This document shows positions 43,725-51,553 of a DNA stretch of 64,000 nt, piece after piece. Below the pieces are notes generated by a model. That model was not told the DNA's origin, did no database searches, and saw nothing but the letters and a program-made list of their open reading frames with translations. The number at the start of each line of letters is the position of its first letter. Positions within the stretch are counted from its first letter, which is position 1. The translations under genes and the position numbers were made by a program. Origin of the DNA: Natribaculum luteum (GTDB lineage Archaea; Halobacteriota; Halobacteria; Halobacteriales; Natrialbaceae); NCBI RefSeq assembly GCF_023008545.1, contig NZ_CP095397.1, positions 3,089,199-3,153,198 of the forward strand, read 5' to 3'.

Positions 43725-44569
43725 GGCGTCTCACCACGCCCGCGAACGAGCGGCCGAAGGTCGGGATGGTCGAGACGTCGTCGGGTCCCGTCGCGGGTCG
43801 GAGCGGCACCGCGGCGCACCGCGTTACGAACCGCCTGCCAGCGTCGATGACGACGGTGAACGACGACGGGTACGGACTCGATCTCGAGTAGTTTCGCGAT
43901 CGCGAGGCGGTGTTGGCCGTACGACCGCCACAGGAACTCGCCGTCCCGGCCGACGTCGACGGCAATCTCGTCGAACGGCGAGACGCGAGTGGTGGCCGCG
44001 TCCTCGAGAGCCGCGAGTTCGCGCTGGCTGCGGTAGCCGTGCTCGCGGATCGACCGGTAGAGCGCTTCGATCTCCTCACACCGGCGATCGAACGCCTCCA
44101 TCGACGTGTAGTCCCACGCCGAGTTGAATCGGCGAAGTTGGTCGGCGAAGTGGTCGTACAGCGGTGTCTTCCGCCAGGGACGTCCGTCCTCGAAGTGTTC
44201 GACGATCGCTCGCGGAACGGGGCGTTCACCGAACGGCTCCCACCTGCGGTCCCAGTCACCGCCCTGGACGCGTCCCCACTGTGGACGGTCGGGTGCCGTC
44301 TCGAGGATACTGCGTTGGATCGTCGCGGGGTCGACCCACCGAAGCGAGAACGGGTCCGCGTCGGTGTACTTCGCTGGCTGTCCGGCACGTCGCAACCGGT
44401 GGTAGACCCGGAGGACCCAAAGCGGAACTCGCCGTTGTAGCGGTCGGCCGAGGTACTCCCGGATCACGACCGACAGTCGGCCGGAGAACCGCCGTGCTGG
44501 TCCGAGCACGGACGGCTCCGAGTTCCGTTCGCGTTCCCGATAGCGGCGGTGTGGGCGATCACGTGCCAC
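43721..44569 (-). CDS. Haloarchaeal protein with ParB/sulfiredoxin-like motif
   Basis: 282 residues from GTG, overlapping the small membrane-protein gene upstream by 11 bases. The N-terminal half is basic with many Arg and Trp (VPLWVLRVYHRLRRAG). The C-terminal third has VDVGRDGEFLWRSYGQHRLA followed by IAKLLEIESVPVVVHRRH, matching the G-x-HRL-x-A-x-x-L-x-x-x-x-x-PV pattern of the ParB/Srx fold. Most such proteins bind DNA or nucleotides; some (SerK, SbnI) are small-molecule kinases. Coupling to the CDP-alcohol enzyme makes a kinase role possible but unproven. Confidence 0.65.
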   Translation of the reverse strand: MARDRPHRRYRERERNSEPSVLGPARRFSGRLSVVIREYLGRPLQRRVPLWVLRVYHRLRRAGQPAKYTDADPFSLRWVDPATIQRSILETAPDRPQWGRVQGGDWDRRWEPFGERPVPRAIVEHFEDGRPWRKTPLYDHFADQLRRFNSAWDYTSMEAFDRRCEEIEALYRSIREHGYRSQRELAALEDAATTRVSPFDEIAVDVGRDGEFLWRSYGQHRLAIAKLLEIESVPVVVHRRHRRWQAVRNAVRRGAAPTRDGTRRRLDHPDLRPLVRGRGETP

Positions 44570-44930
44570 GGTAGTAGAGTACTACCAGGGCGACGATCAA
44601 GAGGGCCTGTGCGATCTTGTCGACGACGCCAGCAGTCGTAAGGTCGGCGACCGACCCCGGCTGGTTGACGGCGTACCAGAGGACGATCTGGACGCCCGTA
44701 TAGGGGATCCCGACGAAGTAGAGGAGTTGCCGGCGAACGTCGAGTATCACCAGTACGATCGCGCCGAAGAACCCGCCGGCTGCGAGGACGAACGTGACAC
44801 CCATCGGATGTGGGAGGAAGCCGACTCCCAGGACGAGGTGAACGAGGCCGCTCGTCGCCGCGAGCAGGATAGCGAACCAGTGCAACGGCGTCAGCGACGA
44901 TCCCTCGAGCCGATTCGCGAACGTACCCAT
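44559..44930 (-). CDS. Small four-helix membrane protein (DUF7475-like)
   Basis: 123 residues with four hydrophobic helices (about 16-35, 42-61, 68-88, 100-120). The start MGTFANRLEGSSLTPLHWFAILLAATSGLVHLVLGVGFLPHPMG and the short length look like a conserved haloarchaeal family, but I cannot identify the function. The stop overlaps the following ParB-like gene by 11 bases, so the two may be cotranscribed. Confidence 0.7.
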   Translation of the reverse strand: MGTFANRLEGSSLTPLHWFAILLAATSGLVHLVLGVGFLPHPMGVTFVLAAGGFFGAIVLVILDVRRQLLYFVGIPYTGVQIVLWYAVNQPGSVADLTTAGVVDKIAQALLIVALVVLYYRGT

Positions 44931-44998
44931 CTCTATCTACTACAGGAATCGCGAGGAAACGTCTTTCTCCGTTTCTCAACGAGACAGCGCGTCAGTAG

Positions 44999-45622
44999 TC
45001 AAATCTTGTTCGCGGGTGGAACGACTCGCTCCTCGCCGTGGCCGACGCCGTCGGAGCCGATGATCGATCGCACGCCAGCCCCGACGCCGACGACGGCCGC
45101 GAGCGCCACGATCACGAATCCGTACGGCGCTGCGAGTGCGCCGACGGCACTCGTGAGACTGCCGACGAGCAACCAGACCGACAGCTTTTCGCTGCCGAAT
45201 CGACGCGAGACGTACCCCCCCAGTGCGACGAACCCGAGTGCGGTCCACGTCGGAAGAAACGCGAGTCCGAGCACGACGAGTGGCACCGCAAAGAAGACGC
45301 CCAGACTCGAGTCGGCGAGCAGGTACCCGAAGTAAAGCAGCGACGACAGCGCGAGCGCCGCTGGCACGCCGACGATGGTCGAGATTACGGGGCTTCGCTG
45401 GCTCGTGTCGACCGTCTGGCGCCCGTGTTCTTGCACGAGTCCCAGTACGACCAGTCCGACCAGCAGCGTCACGCCGAAGTGAAACGCAGCGCGTTCGATG
45501 GCGCTAAAATCGCCGTAAAACCCCATTACGCTACCCTGAAACCCGGCGTACGCGGCAGTGTCGACCGCTCGCTCTGCCGTCAAAATACTTAGTTCTAATG
45601 GCCACATATCAGTATCATACAT
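44999..45622 (-). CDS. Membrane protein of unknown function
   Basis: 207 residues with five to six helices. An internal ATG at 45607 (MWPLELSIL) fits a TATA-like TTACTTTGG (reverse strand, 45630-45638) at 24-30 nt better than the first ATG, so the true start may be there. Sequence marks: GFYGDFSAIERAAFHFGVTLLVGLVVLGLV and LPTWTALGFVALGGYVSRRFG. No family recognised. The upstream DNA (45623-45690) is markedly AT-rich. Confidence 0.65.
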   Translation of the reverse strand: MYDTDMWPLELSILTAERAVDTAAYAGFQGSVMGFYGDFSAIERAAFHFGVTLLVGLVVLGLVQEHGRQTVDTSQRSPVISTIVGVPAALALSSLLYFGYLLADSSLGVFFAVPLVVLGLAFLPTWTALGFVALGGYVSRRFGSEKLSVWLLVGSLTSAVGALAAPYGFVIVALAAVVGVGAGVRSIIGSDGVGHGEERVVPPANKI

Positions 45623-45774
45623 CGTCTACCCAAAGTAAATTTCGGTTTTGATTCATTTCACGACGTATAAAAATTATAGTCGAAGGACATGACCTCCCCT
45701 GTCAGCGACTCACCAGGGACCGTAGAGCGTGTCGGGATTGACTTTACGTCGGCGGCCGTGGTAGGAGAGATCGC

Positions 45775-46059
45775 ATGTCCGAGGAAGACGAATTCGAGTA
45801 CGAACGCGACCTCACCCGCGATCAGATCGCCGACCACCTCGAGGACTTCGCCAAGAGTCTCCGCGGCACGGACGAACTCGAGTTCGAGGTCGGGCCGGAG
45901 ACGGTCGTCGTCAACCCACCCGAGACGGTCGAGTTCGAACTCGAGATCGAAGACGAACCCGACGAGGGCGGCGTCGAACGGAGCATCGAGTTCGAACTCG
46001 AGTGGATGCGAACCGAAGACGAGGAACCGTTACAGATTCAGAGTACGACCGAGGAGTGA
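45775..46059 (+). CDS. Amphi-Trp domain-containing protein
   Basis: 94 residues, extremely acidic. Begins MSEEDEFEYERDLTRDQIADHLEDFAKSLRGTDELEFEVG and has alternating Glu/hydrophobic beta strands (ETVEFELEIEDEPDEG, SIEFELEWMRTED), the pattern of the amphi-Trp domain with the conserved Trp. Function is unknown. The TGA stop is shared with palindromic repeat copy F, which fills the start of the leader before L1. Confidence 0.85.
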   Translation: MSEEDEFEYERDLTRDQIADHLEDFAKSLRGTDELEFEVGPETVVVNPPETVEFELEIEDEPDEGGVERSIEFELEWMRTEDEEPLQIQSTTEE

Positions 46060-46165
46060 TCGTATCGGACGACCGTCAGTGAACACTCGACGCGTCTCGC
46101 GACCGGTCGTCCGTGATGTGGCCGTCGAGTGCGATCGAGGCGTGGACCGGTTTATCCAGCCCTGG
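46057..46165 (+). repeat. Palindromic stop-codon-linked repeat, copy F (diverged)
   Basis: Starts TGATCGTATCGGACGACCG, continues GTCAGTGAACACTCGACGCG and CGTCGAGTGCGATCGAGGCG. The right end (GGACCGGTTTATCCAGCC) is degenerate. First TGA is the stop of the amphi-Trp gene. It lies in the 274-bp gap before rpl1. Confidence 0.65.
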
Positions 46166-46238
46166 ACGACCACGAAGTGGTTTTGGATCCAGTCTCCTGA
46201 CCCCGTCTCTCGCGTTCTCGTCTCCGCCCTTCGACGGG

Positions 46239-46244
46239 TTTAAG
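46239..46244 (+). promoter_or_regulatory. TATA box of the L1-L10-L12 operon
   Basis: TTTAAG at 46239-46244, preceded by GGG, predicts a start of transcription near 46266-46270 and thus a leader of about 65 nt, unlike most genes here, which look leaderless. Confidence 0.55.
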
Positions 46245-46271
46245 TTCGCCATGCGTCTTCGTTCAAAGGAG

Positions 46272-46287
46272 ACAGGCGGATGCCTGT
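46272..46287 (+). promoter_or_regulatory. Leader hairpin upstream of rpl1, candidate L1 autoregulatory site
   Basis: ACAGGC-GGAT-GCCTGT forms a perfect 6-bp stem with a 4-base loop inside the untranslated leader of the L1 operon, followed by a GGAGGTGA ribosome-binding site just before the ATG. In archaea L1 represses its own operon by binding an mRNA mimic of its 23S rRNA site, so this hairpin is a reasonable candidate; I have not matched it to the rRNA target. Confidence 0.45.
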
Positions 46288-46333
46288 TTCACTGACCCGT
46301 AGGAGCACACCCTGCGTACTACGGAGGTGAACG

Positions 46334-46966
46334 ATGGCAGATTCGGATATCGAAACAGCAGTGACTCGCGCACTCGAGGAGTCGCCAGATCGGAACTTCA
46401 CCGAGACGGTCGACCTCGCGATCAATCTGCGCGACCTAGACCTTAACGAACCGTCGAACCGTGTCGACGAATCAGTCGTCCTGCCGTCCGGAACCGGCCA
46501 GGATACTCAGATCGTCGTCATCGCCGAGGGCGAAACCGCAGTCCGCGCCGAAGAGGTCGCGGATCAGGTTCTCTCCGGTGACGACGTGGCCGATCTGGAC
46601 GACGACGAGGCCAAGGACTTGGCCGACGAGACTGACTTCTTCATCGCCGAAGAGGAGATGATGCAAGACATCGCCCGGCACCTGGGTACGATCCTGGGTC
46701 CCCGGGGGAAGATGCCTGACCCGCTCAGTCCGGACGATGACGTCGTCGAGACAGTCAACCGCATGAAAAACACCGTGCAGCTTCGGTCCCGCGACCGCCG
46801 TACGTTCCACACGCGCGTCGGTGCCGAGGACATGGGCGCGGAGGAGATCGCCGACAACATCGACGTCATCCTCCGCCGTCTGCACGCAGACCTCGAGAAG
46901 GGGCCCCAGAACATCGACTCCGTCTTCGTGAAGACGACGATGGGCCCCTCCGTGGAGGTGGCCTAA
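46334..46966 (+). CDS. rpl1: 50S ribosomal protein L1
   Basis: 210 residues, a standard archaeal L1: [30 protein letters not shown] at the start, [23 protein letters not shown] (the conserved GPRGKMP loop) and [18 protein letters not shown] region at the end. It binds the mobile L1 stalk of 23S rRNA near the E site. First gene of a three-gene operon; its TAA is followed directly by the L10 ATG. Confidence 0.97.
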   Translation: MADSDIETAVTRALEESPDRNFTETVDLAINLRDLDLNEPSNRVDESVVLPSGTGQDTQIVVIAEGETAVRAEEVADQVLSGDDVADLDDDEAKDLADETDFFIAEEEMMQDIARHLGTILGPRGKMPDPLSPDDDVVETVNRMKNTVQLRSRDRRTFHTRVGAEDMGAEEIADNIDVILRRLHADLEKGPQNIDSVFVKTTMGPSVEVA

Positions 46967-48004
46967 ATGAGCGCCGAAGCCGAACGCAAGACCGAAAACC
47001 TTCCCCAGTGGAAGCGAGAGGAGGTCGACGAACTCGAAGAGCTCATCGAGAGCTACGAGAGCGTCGGCGTCGTCGGCATCACCGGCATCCCCTCGAAGCA
47101 GCTCCAGGCGATGCGCCGTGATCTACACGGCATCGCCGAGTTGCGCGTCAGCCGGAACACGCTCCAGGAGCGTGCACTCGATGCCACTGGACTCGAGGAT
47201 CTCAAAGAGCACGTCGGCGGACAGGTCGGCCTCATCGCGACGAACGACAACCCGTTCGCGCTCTACAGAGAACTCGAGGCGTCGAAGACGCCAGCGCCGA
47301 TCGGGGCTGGCGAGGTCGCACCGAACGACATCGTCATTCCCGAAGGCGACACCGGCGTCGATCCGGGGCCGTTCGTCGGCGACCTCCAGCAGGTCGGCGC
47401 GAACGCCCGCATCGAAGAGGGCTCGATCCAGGTCATGGAGGACTCGACGGTCCTCGAGGCCGGCGAAGAGGTCTCACAGGACCTCGCGAACGTCCTCAAC
47501 GAACTCGGTATCGAACCCAAGGAGGTTGGCCTCGACCTTCGTGCCGTCTTCTCCGACGGCGTCCTCTTCGATCCCGAAGACCTCGACATCGACGTCGAGG
47601 CCTACGAGAGCGACGTCGCGACGGCCGCCTCGCGGGCACAGAACCTCTCGATCAACGCGAGCTACCCGACCGCACAGACCGCGTCGACGCTCATCGCGAA
47701 AGCGACAGGCGAGGCGAAGAGTCTCGGTCTGCAGGCCGCGATCGAGGACGAAGACCTCATGCCCGATCTCGTGAGCAAGGCCGACGCCCAGCTCCGTGCG
47801 CTCGCTGCACAGATCGACGACGAAGAGGCGCTGCCTGAGGAACTCCAGGACGTCGAGGCACCGGCCGCTCCCGCGGCCGAGCCCGACGAGGACGAATCGA
47901 CCGACGACCAAGACGAGACCGAGGAAGCCGCCGACGAAGACGAAGACGACGACGACGAAGACGACGACGGTGGCGCGGAAGGCCTCGGTGCGATGTTCGG
48001 ATAA
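46967..48004 (+). CDS. rpl10: 50S ribosomal protein L10 (P0)
   Basis: 345 residues. The N-terminal rRNA-binding part is [52 protein letters not shown]; the archaeal insertion domain lies near 110-190 ([24 protein letters not shown]). The C-terminus is a long acidic Asp/Glu run ending in GLGAMFG, the same kind of ending as in L12. It anchors L12 dimers to form the ribosomal stalk. It starts in contact with L1 and is 15 nt ahead of L12. Confidence 0.97.
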   Translation: MSAEAERKTENLPQWKREEVDELEELIESYESVGVVGITGIPSKQLQAMRRDLHGIAELRVSRNTLQERALDATGLEDLKEHVGGQVGLIATNDNPFALYRELEASKTPAPIGAGEVAPNDIVIPEGDTGVDPGPFVGDLQQVGANARIEEGSIQVMEDSTVLEAGEEVSQDLANVLNELGIEPKEVGLDLRAVFSDGVLFDPEDLDIDVEAYESDVATAASRAQNLSINASYPTAQTASTLIAKATGEAKSLGLQAAIEDEDLMPDLVSKADAQLRALAAQIDDEEALPEELQDVEAPAAPAAEPDEDESTDDQDETEEAADEDEDDDDEDDDGGAEGLGAMFG

Positions 48005-48019
48005 CGGAGGACACTACCA

Positions 48020-48355
48020 ATGGAATACGTATACGCTGCACTCATCCTGAACGAAACGGACGAAGAGCTCAACGAAGACAACATCACCGGCGTCCTCGAG
48101 GCCGCCGGTGTCGACGTCGAGGAGTCCCGTGTGAAGGCGCTCGTCGCCGCACTCGAGGACGTCGACATCGACGAGGCCGTCTCCGAGGCCGCAGCTGTCC
48201 CCGCGGCCGGCGCTGCCGCCGGCGGCGCTGCTGCCGAGGCCGACGAGGAAGAAGAAGACGTCGAAGAGACCAGCGACGTCCCAGACACGACCGACGACGA
48301 CGAGGAAGAAGAAGACGACGCCAGCGGCGAGGGCCTCGGCGAACTCTTCGGCTAA
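48020..48355 (+). CDS. rpl12: 50S ribosomal protein L12 (P1)
   Basis: 111 residues: [30 protein letters not shown] dimerisation part, an Ala/Gly/Pro hinge ([21 protein letters not shown]) and an acidic tail with GEGLGELFG that contacts translation factors. Three or more dimers bind the L10 C-terminal helix. Last gene of the L1-L10-L12 operon. Confidence 0.97.
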   Translation: MEYVYAALILNETDEELNEDNITGVLEAAGVDVEESRVKALVAALEDVDIDEAVSEAAAVPAAGAAAGGAAAEADEEEEDVEETSDVPDTTDDDEEEEDDASGEGLGELFG

Positions 48356-48359
48356 GTCG

Positions 48360-48400
48360 CTCGACGCCGATTTCGACAGCCTCGATTTTTTGGTACTGGA
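48360..48400 (+). terminator. Probable terminator of the L1-L10-L12 operon
   Basis: A T-rich run CGATTTTTTGG at about 48383-48393, some 30 nt after the L12 stop, fits the oligo-T signals that end archaeal transcription. No strong hairpin is needed or seen. Confidence 0.4.
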
Positions 48401-48486
48401 GACGTAGCGACAGCGTCGCTACCGGCAAGAGACTATCGAACGACAGTGTCCGATCACGGCTCGCGTACGATCGGTGGTCTCGATGA

Positions 48487-49044
48487 TTACACGGGAAACG
48501 GCGCTTCCTCGTCCGGACGGACCTCGAGCGCGTTGAGTACGACAGCAATCATGCTATAGTAACCGAACGTCGCCGTAAGTTCAGTGACGCCCGTCTCTTC
48601 GAGCCACTCGTTCACGATTTGAAACGTTCTGTCGGAAACGGCGTTCTCGCTGAACAGTTCCCGACCGTACCGGACGATCGACGCCTCCCGCTTGTCGAGG
48701 TCGTCGACCGAGTCTCGGTTTTTGACGACGTCGATTATCGATCCGCTCACGCCCTCTTCTCGTGCGATCGGTTCGTGATATGCCCACTCGAACGCACAGT
48801 CGTGTTCCCGCGCCGTCGTGAGGATCGCGAGTTCCCGGACGTCGCCCGGGAGAACACTTTCGAATCGGATATAGGCTCCCAGATGACCCGTCCGTCCAGC
48901 GACTTCGGGGCTGTTCAGGAGCACGCCGAACGGACCGCTGATCCCCCCACGGCTCTCGGCGATCCGATCGTAGTTGTGGCGCTGATCCTTCGGGAGTTTC
49001 TCTCTCGAGTCCACGAACGGCACGCGCGGTGCTTTGTAAGGCAT
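48487..49044 (-). CDS. Carboxymuconolactone decarboxylase (CMD)/AhpD-like protein
   Basis: 185 residues from ATG of MPYKAPRVPFVDSREKLPKDQRHNYD. Landmark stretches are LNSPEVAGRTGHLGAYIRFESVLPGDVRELAILTTAREHDCAFEWAYHEPIAREEGV. The classical AhpD CxxC is not present: only one Cys in EHDCAFEWAYHE, with the His that follows, typical of the CMD subgroup. A hydrolase/decarboxylase or a peroxidase role cannot be decided. Its start codon lies inside a palindromic operator, suggesting inducible control. Confidence 0.82.
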   Translation of the reverse strand: MPYKAPRVPFVDSREKLPKDQRHNYDRIAESRGGISGPFGVLLNSPEVAGRTGHLGAYIRFESVLPGDVRELAILTTAREHDCAFEWAYHEPIAREEGVSGSIIDVVKNRDSVDDLDKREASIVRYGRELFSENAVSDRTFQIVNEWLEETGVTELTATFGYYSMIAVVLNALEVRPDEEAPFPV

Positions 49045-49075
49045 ACCAGCCGGTATGCAGAACGTTATCTTATAA
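49041..49075 (-). promoter_or_regulatory. Promoter with palindromic operator over the CMD gene start
   Basis: GCATACC-AGCC-GGTATGC (49041-49058) is a perfect 7-bp inverted repeat covering the ATG at 49044 and the predicted transcription start. On the same strand a TATA box GTTATAAG (reverse complement of 49069-49076) sits about 28 nt upstream. A repressor bound here would block initiation directly. Confidence 0.6.
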
Positions 49076-49091
49076 CTCGCGGCCGACGGTA

Positions 49092-50165
49092 TCAGTCGTC
49101 GGCGGCCGCTTCTTCCTCGTCGGCGTCGGCACGCGGACCGGCCGCGTGGCCCTCGTGGGAGACTGCAGTCTCCAGCAGTTCCGGCGAGAGCGCGGGGACC
49201 TCCGCCTCCGTTACGGGGCCCGTCTCCTCGAGTTCCTCGAGCGAGCGCGGGAACTCCCGGAGGTCCATGTGGATGGCGATGCCGGCCTGTGCACCCTGGC
49301 CCATCGCGACCGGGATCTGGTTGTGGCCGGGCGTGAGGTCGCCGACGGCGTAGACGCCGTCGACGGACGTGCGGCCGTGGTCGTCGACCGAGACGGTGCC
49401 GTCGTCGTTGCGCTCGAGCGCGAGCGCGTCGGCGAGCTCGGCGTGGTACTCCGACCCGTACATCGGGAAGCCGCCCTTGTACTCGCGGACCTGTCCGTCC
49501 TCGAACTCGAAGGACTCGAGCCAGCCGTCGTCGTCTTTGTTCATGCCCGTGATCTCGGCAGAGATCACGTCGACTGGGTGGTTCGCCAGCATCTCGTCGG
49601 CCTCGTCGCTCCACTCCGGTTCGTCGCCGCGGGTCAACAGGTCCACGTCGTCGGTGAAGTTCAGCATGATCATCGCGACGTAGGCGGCGGCCTCGCCCGT
49701 TCCCATCACGTAGACCGGTTCGTCGGTGAACATGTAGGCGTCACAGTGGACACACCAGTGGAGGCCACGCCCGGTCGGCGGCAAGGGCGGATCGGGACGC
49801 TCGTCGGAGAAGCCAGTCGCGAGGACGAGCCGCCGGACCCGGTACGTCTCGTCGCCCGTCGAGATGGCAAAGCCGTCGTCTACCGAGTCGCCGAGCGTCT
49901 CCGCGTCCTCGACGAACCCGCGTTCGACGTCCGCGCCGTAATCCTGTACCTGCTCGCGGGCGGTTTGCAAGAACTCGTTGCCCGAGACCTCCTCGGTGAC
50001 GCCGATGACGTTGTGGGTGTCGGTCATCATCGCTGCACGACCGCCGCCCCGGTCGACGACCAGCGTGTCGTGACCGAGTCGCGTCGTGTACAGCGCGCTC
50101 GTCAATCCTGCCGGTCCGCCACCGACGACTGCCACGTCGTAGTCGAACCCGTCGTTAGTATGCAT
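49092..50165 (-). CDS. Thioredoxin-reductase-like FAD/NAD(P) oxidoreductase
   Basis: 357 residues from ATG of MHTNDGFDYDVAVVGGGPAG. FAD motif GGGPAGLTSALYTTRLG, NAD(P) motif VYVMGTGEAAAYVAMI, late FAD motif GVYAVGDLTPGHNQIPVAMGQGAQAG. The redox site reads GLHWCVHCDAYMF, a CxxC in the place of the TrxB Cys pair (usually CATC). Substrate may be a thioredoxin, ferredoxin or other disulfide carrier. The stretch beyond residue 320 is an acidic tail. It is close to the divergent TctA gene. Confidence 0.83.
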   Translation of the reverse strand: MHTNDGFDYDVAVVGGGPAGLTSALYTTRLGHDTLVVDRGGGRAAMMTDTHNVIGVTEEVSGNEFLQTAREQVQDYGADVERGFVEDAETLGDSVDDGFAISTGDETYRVRRLVLATGFSDERPDPPLPPTGRGLHWCVHCDAYMFTDEPVYVMGTGEAAAYVAMIMLNFTDDVDLLTRGDEPEWSDEADEMLANHPVDVISAEITGMNKDDDGWLESFEFEDGQVREYKGGFPMYGSEYHAELADALALERNDDGTVSVDDHGRTSVDGVYAVGDLTPGHNQIPVAMGQGAQAGIAIHMDLREFPRSLEELEETGPVTEAEVPALSPELLETAVSHEGHAAGPRADADEEEAAADD

Positions 50166-50280
50166 CTGGAACACAATACTGGGTGCGAACAGATAAAAAT
50201 CGCGTCCGCCACGCACCACCGCTACGCACCCTCATACCACGTGAGAACGGGGCCGCGGAGCGCGCCGACGACACCGAGGA

Positions 50281-50287
50281 TATATAT
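50281..50287 (+). promoter_or_regulatory. TATA box of the TctA-family permease gene
   Basis: TATATAT lies 25-31 nt before the ATG at 50312. This spacing supports 50312 as the start, because the earlier ATG at 50291 would be only a few bases from the TATA box. Confidence 0.6.
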
Positions 50288-50311
50288 CCGATGGCGCGTC
50301 CAGACCGTCCG

Positions 50312-51553
50312 ATGGACGCCCAGTCGGTCGAGGTCGTCGTCGATCTGGAGCTAACGCTTCTCGTGTTCGCCTGGGTGCTCGCCGGAGCGGCACTCGGGTC
50401 GGTGAGTGGTCTGATCCCCGGCCTGCACGCCAACAACTTCGCGCTCTTGCTCGCCGGCGTCGCGCCGTCGATTCCCGGCCCACCGCTTTTCGTCGGCGTC
50501 GCGATGCTCTCGGCGAGCGTCGTTCACACTTTCGTGAACGCCGTTCCCGCGATGGCGCTCGGCGTTCCCGACGCCGAGACGGCCGTCACCGCGCTGCCGG
50601 GCCACCGACTGGTCCTCGAGGGCCGGGGATACGAGGCGATTCGTCTCTCCGCGCTCGGCAGTCTCCTCGCCGTCGTCGCCGCCGTTCCGCTGGCCGTGCC
50701 GCTCACGTGGGGCGTGACGGCGGTCTATCCGACGGTCCGCTCGAACCTCTCGCTCGTGCTCGCGGCCGTGGTGGTCGGTCTCGTCCTCTCCGAACCGAGC
50801 TGGCGAAGACGCGGCGGCGGCCTCTGTTCGTTCGGGCTCGCTGCCACCCTCGGCGCAGTAACGCTCGACCTCTCGCCCGACGCCCCGCTCGAGGCGGGTG
50901 GCGTCCTCGCGCCGATCTTCGCCGGCCTGTTCGGTGCGCCGGTGTTGATCGACGCGATTCGCGGCGGTGGCGTGCCACCCCAGAACGATGCCGCAGTGAC
51001 GATGTCGAAGCCACTCGTCGGACTGACCGCCGCGGCGGGAGCGGTCGCCGGCGCAGTCGTCGGCTACGTTCCCGGCATCTCGGCTGCGATCGCAGCCGTC
51101 GCCGTCCTGCTCGCGATTCCGGGTGGCAGCGGCGACCGCGGGTACGTCGTGGCCACGAGCGGCGTCGATACGGCAAACACGATCTTCGCACTGGTCGCGC
51201 TCGTCGCCATCGGCCAGCCGCGAACGGGCGTGATGGTCGCGTTCGAGAACGCCAACGCACCGCTGAACATCCCGGTACTGGTCGGGAGCGTCCTTCTCGC
51301 GGGACTGTTCGGGTTCGTTCTGACGATCGCCGTCGGCGACTACTACCTCGAGGTCGTCGGCCAGCTACGGTACTGGCGGCTCTCGCTCGCGATTCTCGCA
51401 CTCCTGGTCGTCCTCTCGTTCCTGTTCGCCGGCATCGCCGGCGTCGTGATCTTCGCTGTCGCCGCCGCGATCGGGATGGTTCCGATCCGCCTTCGCGTTC
51501 GACGCGTCCACCTCATGGGCGTCCTGATCGGCCCGCTCTTGCTCACCGTCTAG
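50312..51553 (+). CDS. TctA-family (tripartite tricarboxylate transporter) permease
   Basis: 413 residues from ATG 50312 with about 12 membrane helices. The opening AGAALGSVSGLIPGLHANNFALLLAG has the TctA double-glycine-proline motif (G-x-x-P-G-x-H), mirrored by VVGYVPGISAAIAAVAVLLA in the second half, as expected for the internal repeat of TctA. No TctB or TctC partner is nearby, which is usual for the haloarchaeal branch. Substrate unknown. Its stop overlaps the convergent SDR gene by 11 bases. Confidence 0.85.
   Translation: MDAQSVEVVVDLELTLLVFAWVLAGAALGSVSGLIPGLHANNFALLLAGVAPSIPGPPLFVGVAMLSASVVHTFVNAVPAMALGVPDAETAVTALPGHRLVLEGRGYEAIRLSALGSLLAVVAAVPLAVPLTWGVTAVYPTVRSNLSLVLAAVVVGLVLSEPSWRRRGGGLCSFGLAATLGAVTLDLSPDAPLEAGGVLAPIFAGLFGAPVLIDAIRGGGVPPQNDAAVTMSKPLVGLTAAAGAVAGAVVGYVPGISAAIAAVAVLLAIPGGSGDRGYVVATSGVDTANTIFALVALVAIGQPRTGVMVAFENANAPLNIPVLVGSVLLAGLFGFVLTIAVGDYYLEVVGQLRYWRLSLAILALLVVLSFLFAGIAGVVIFAVAAAIGMVPIRLRVRRVHLMGVLIGPLLLTV

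Noticed and set aside
45689..46243. Forward frame overlapping the amphi-Trp gene
   Set aside because: Ser/Arg-rich shadow frame; the amphi-Trp frame has the acidic composition of real genes here.
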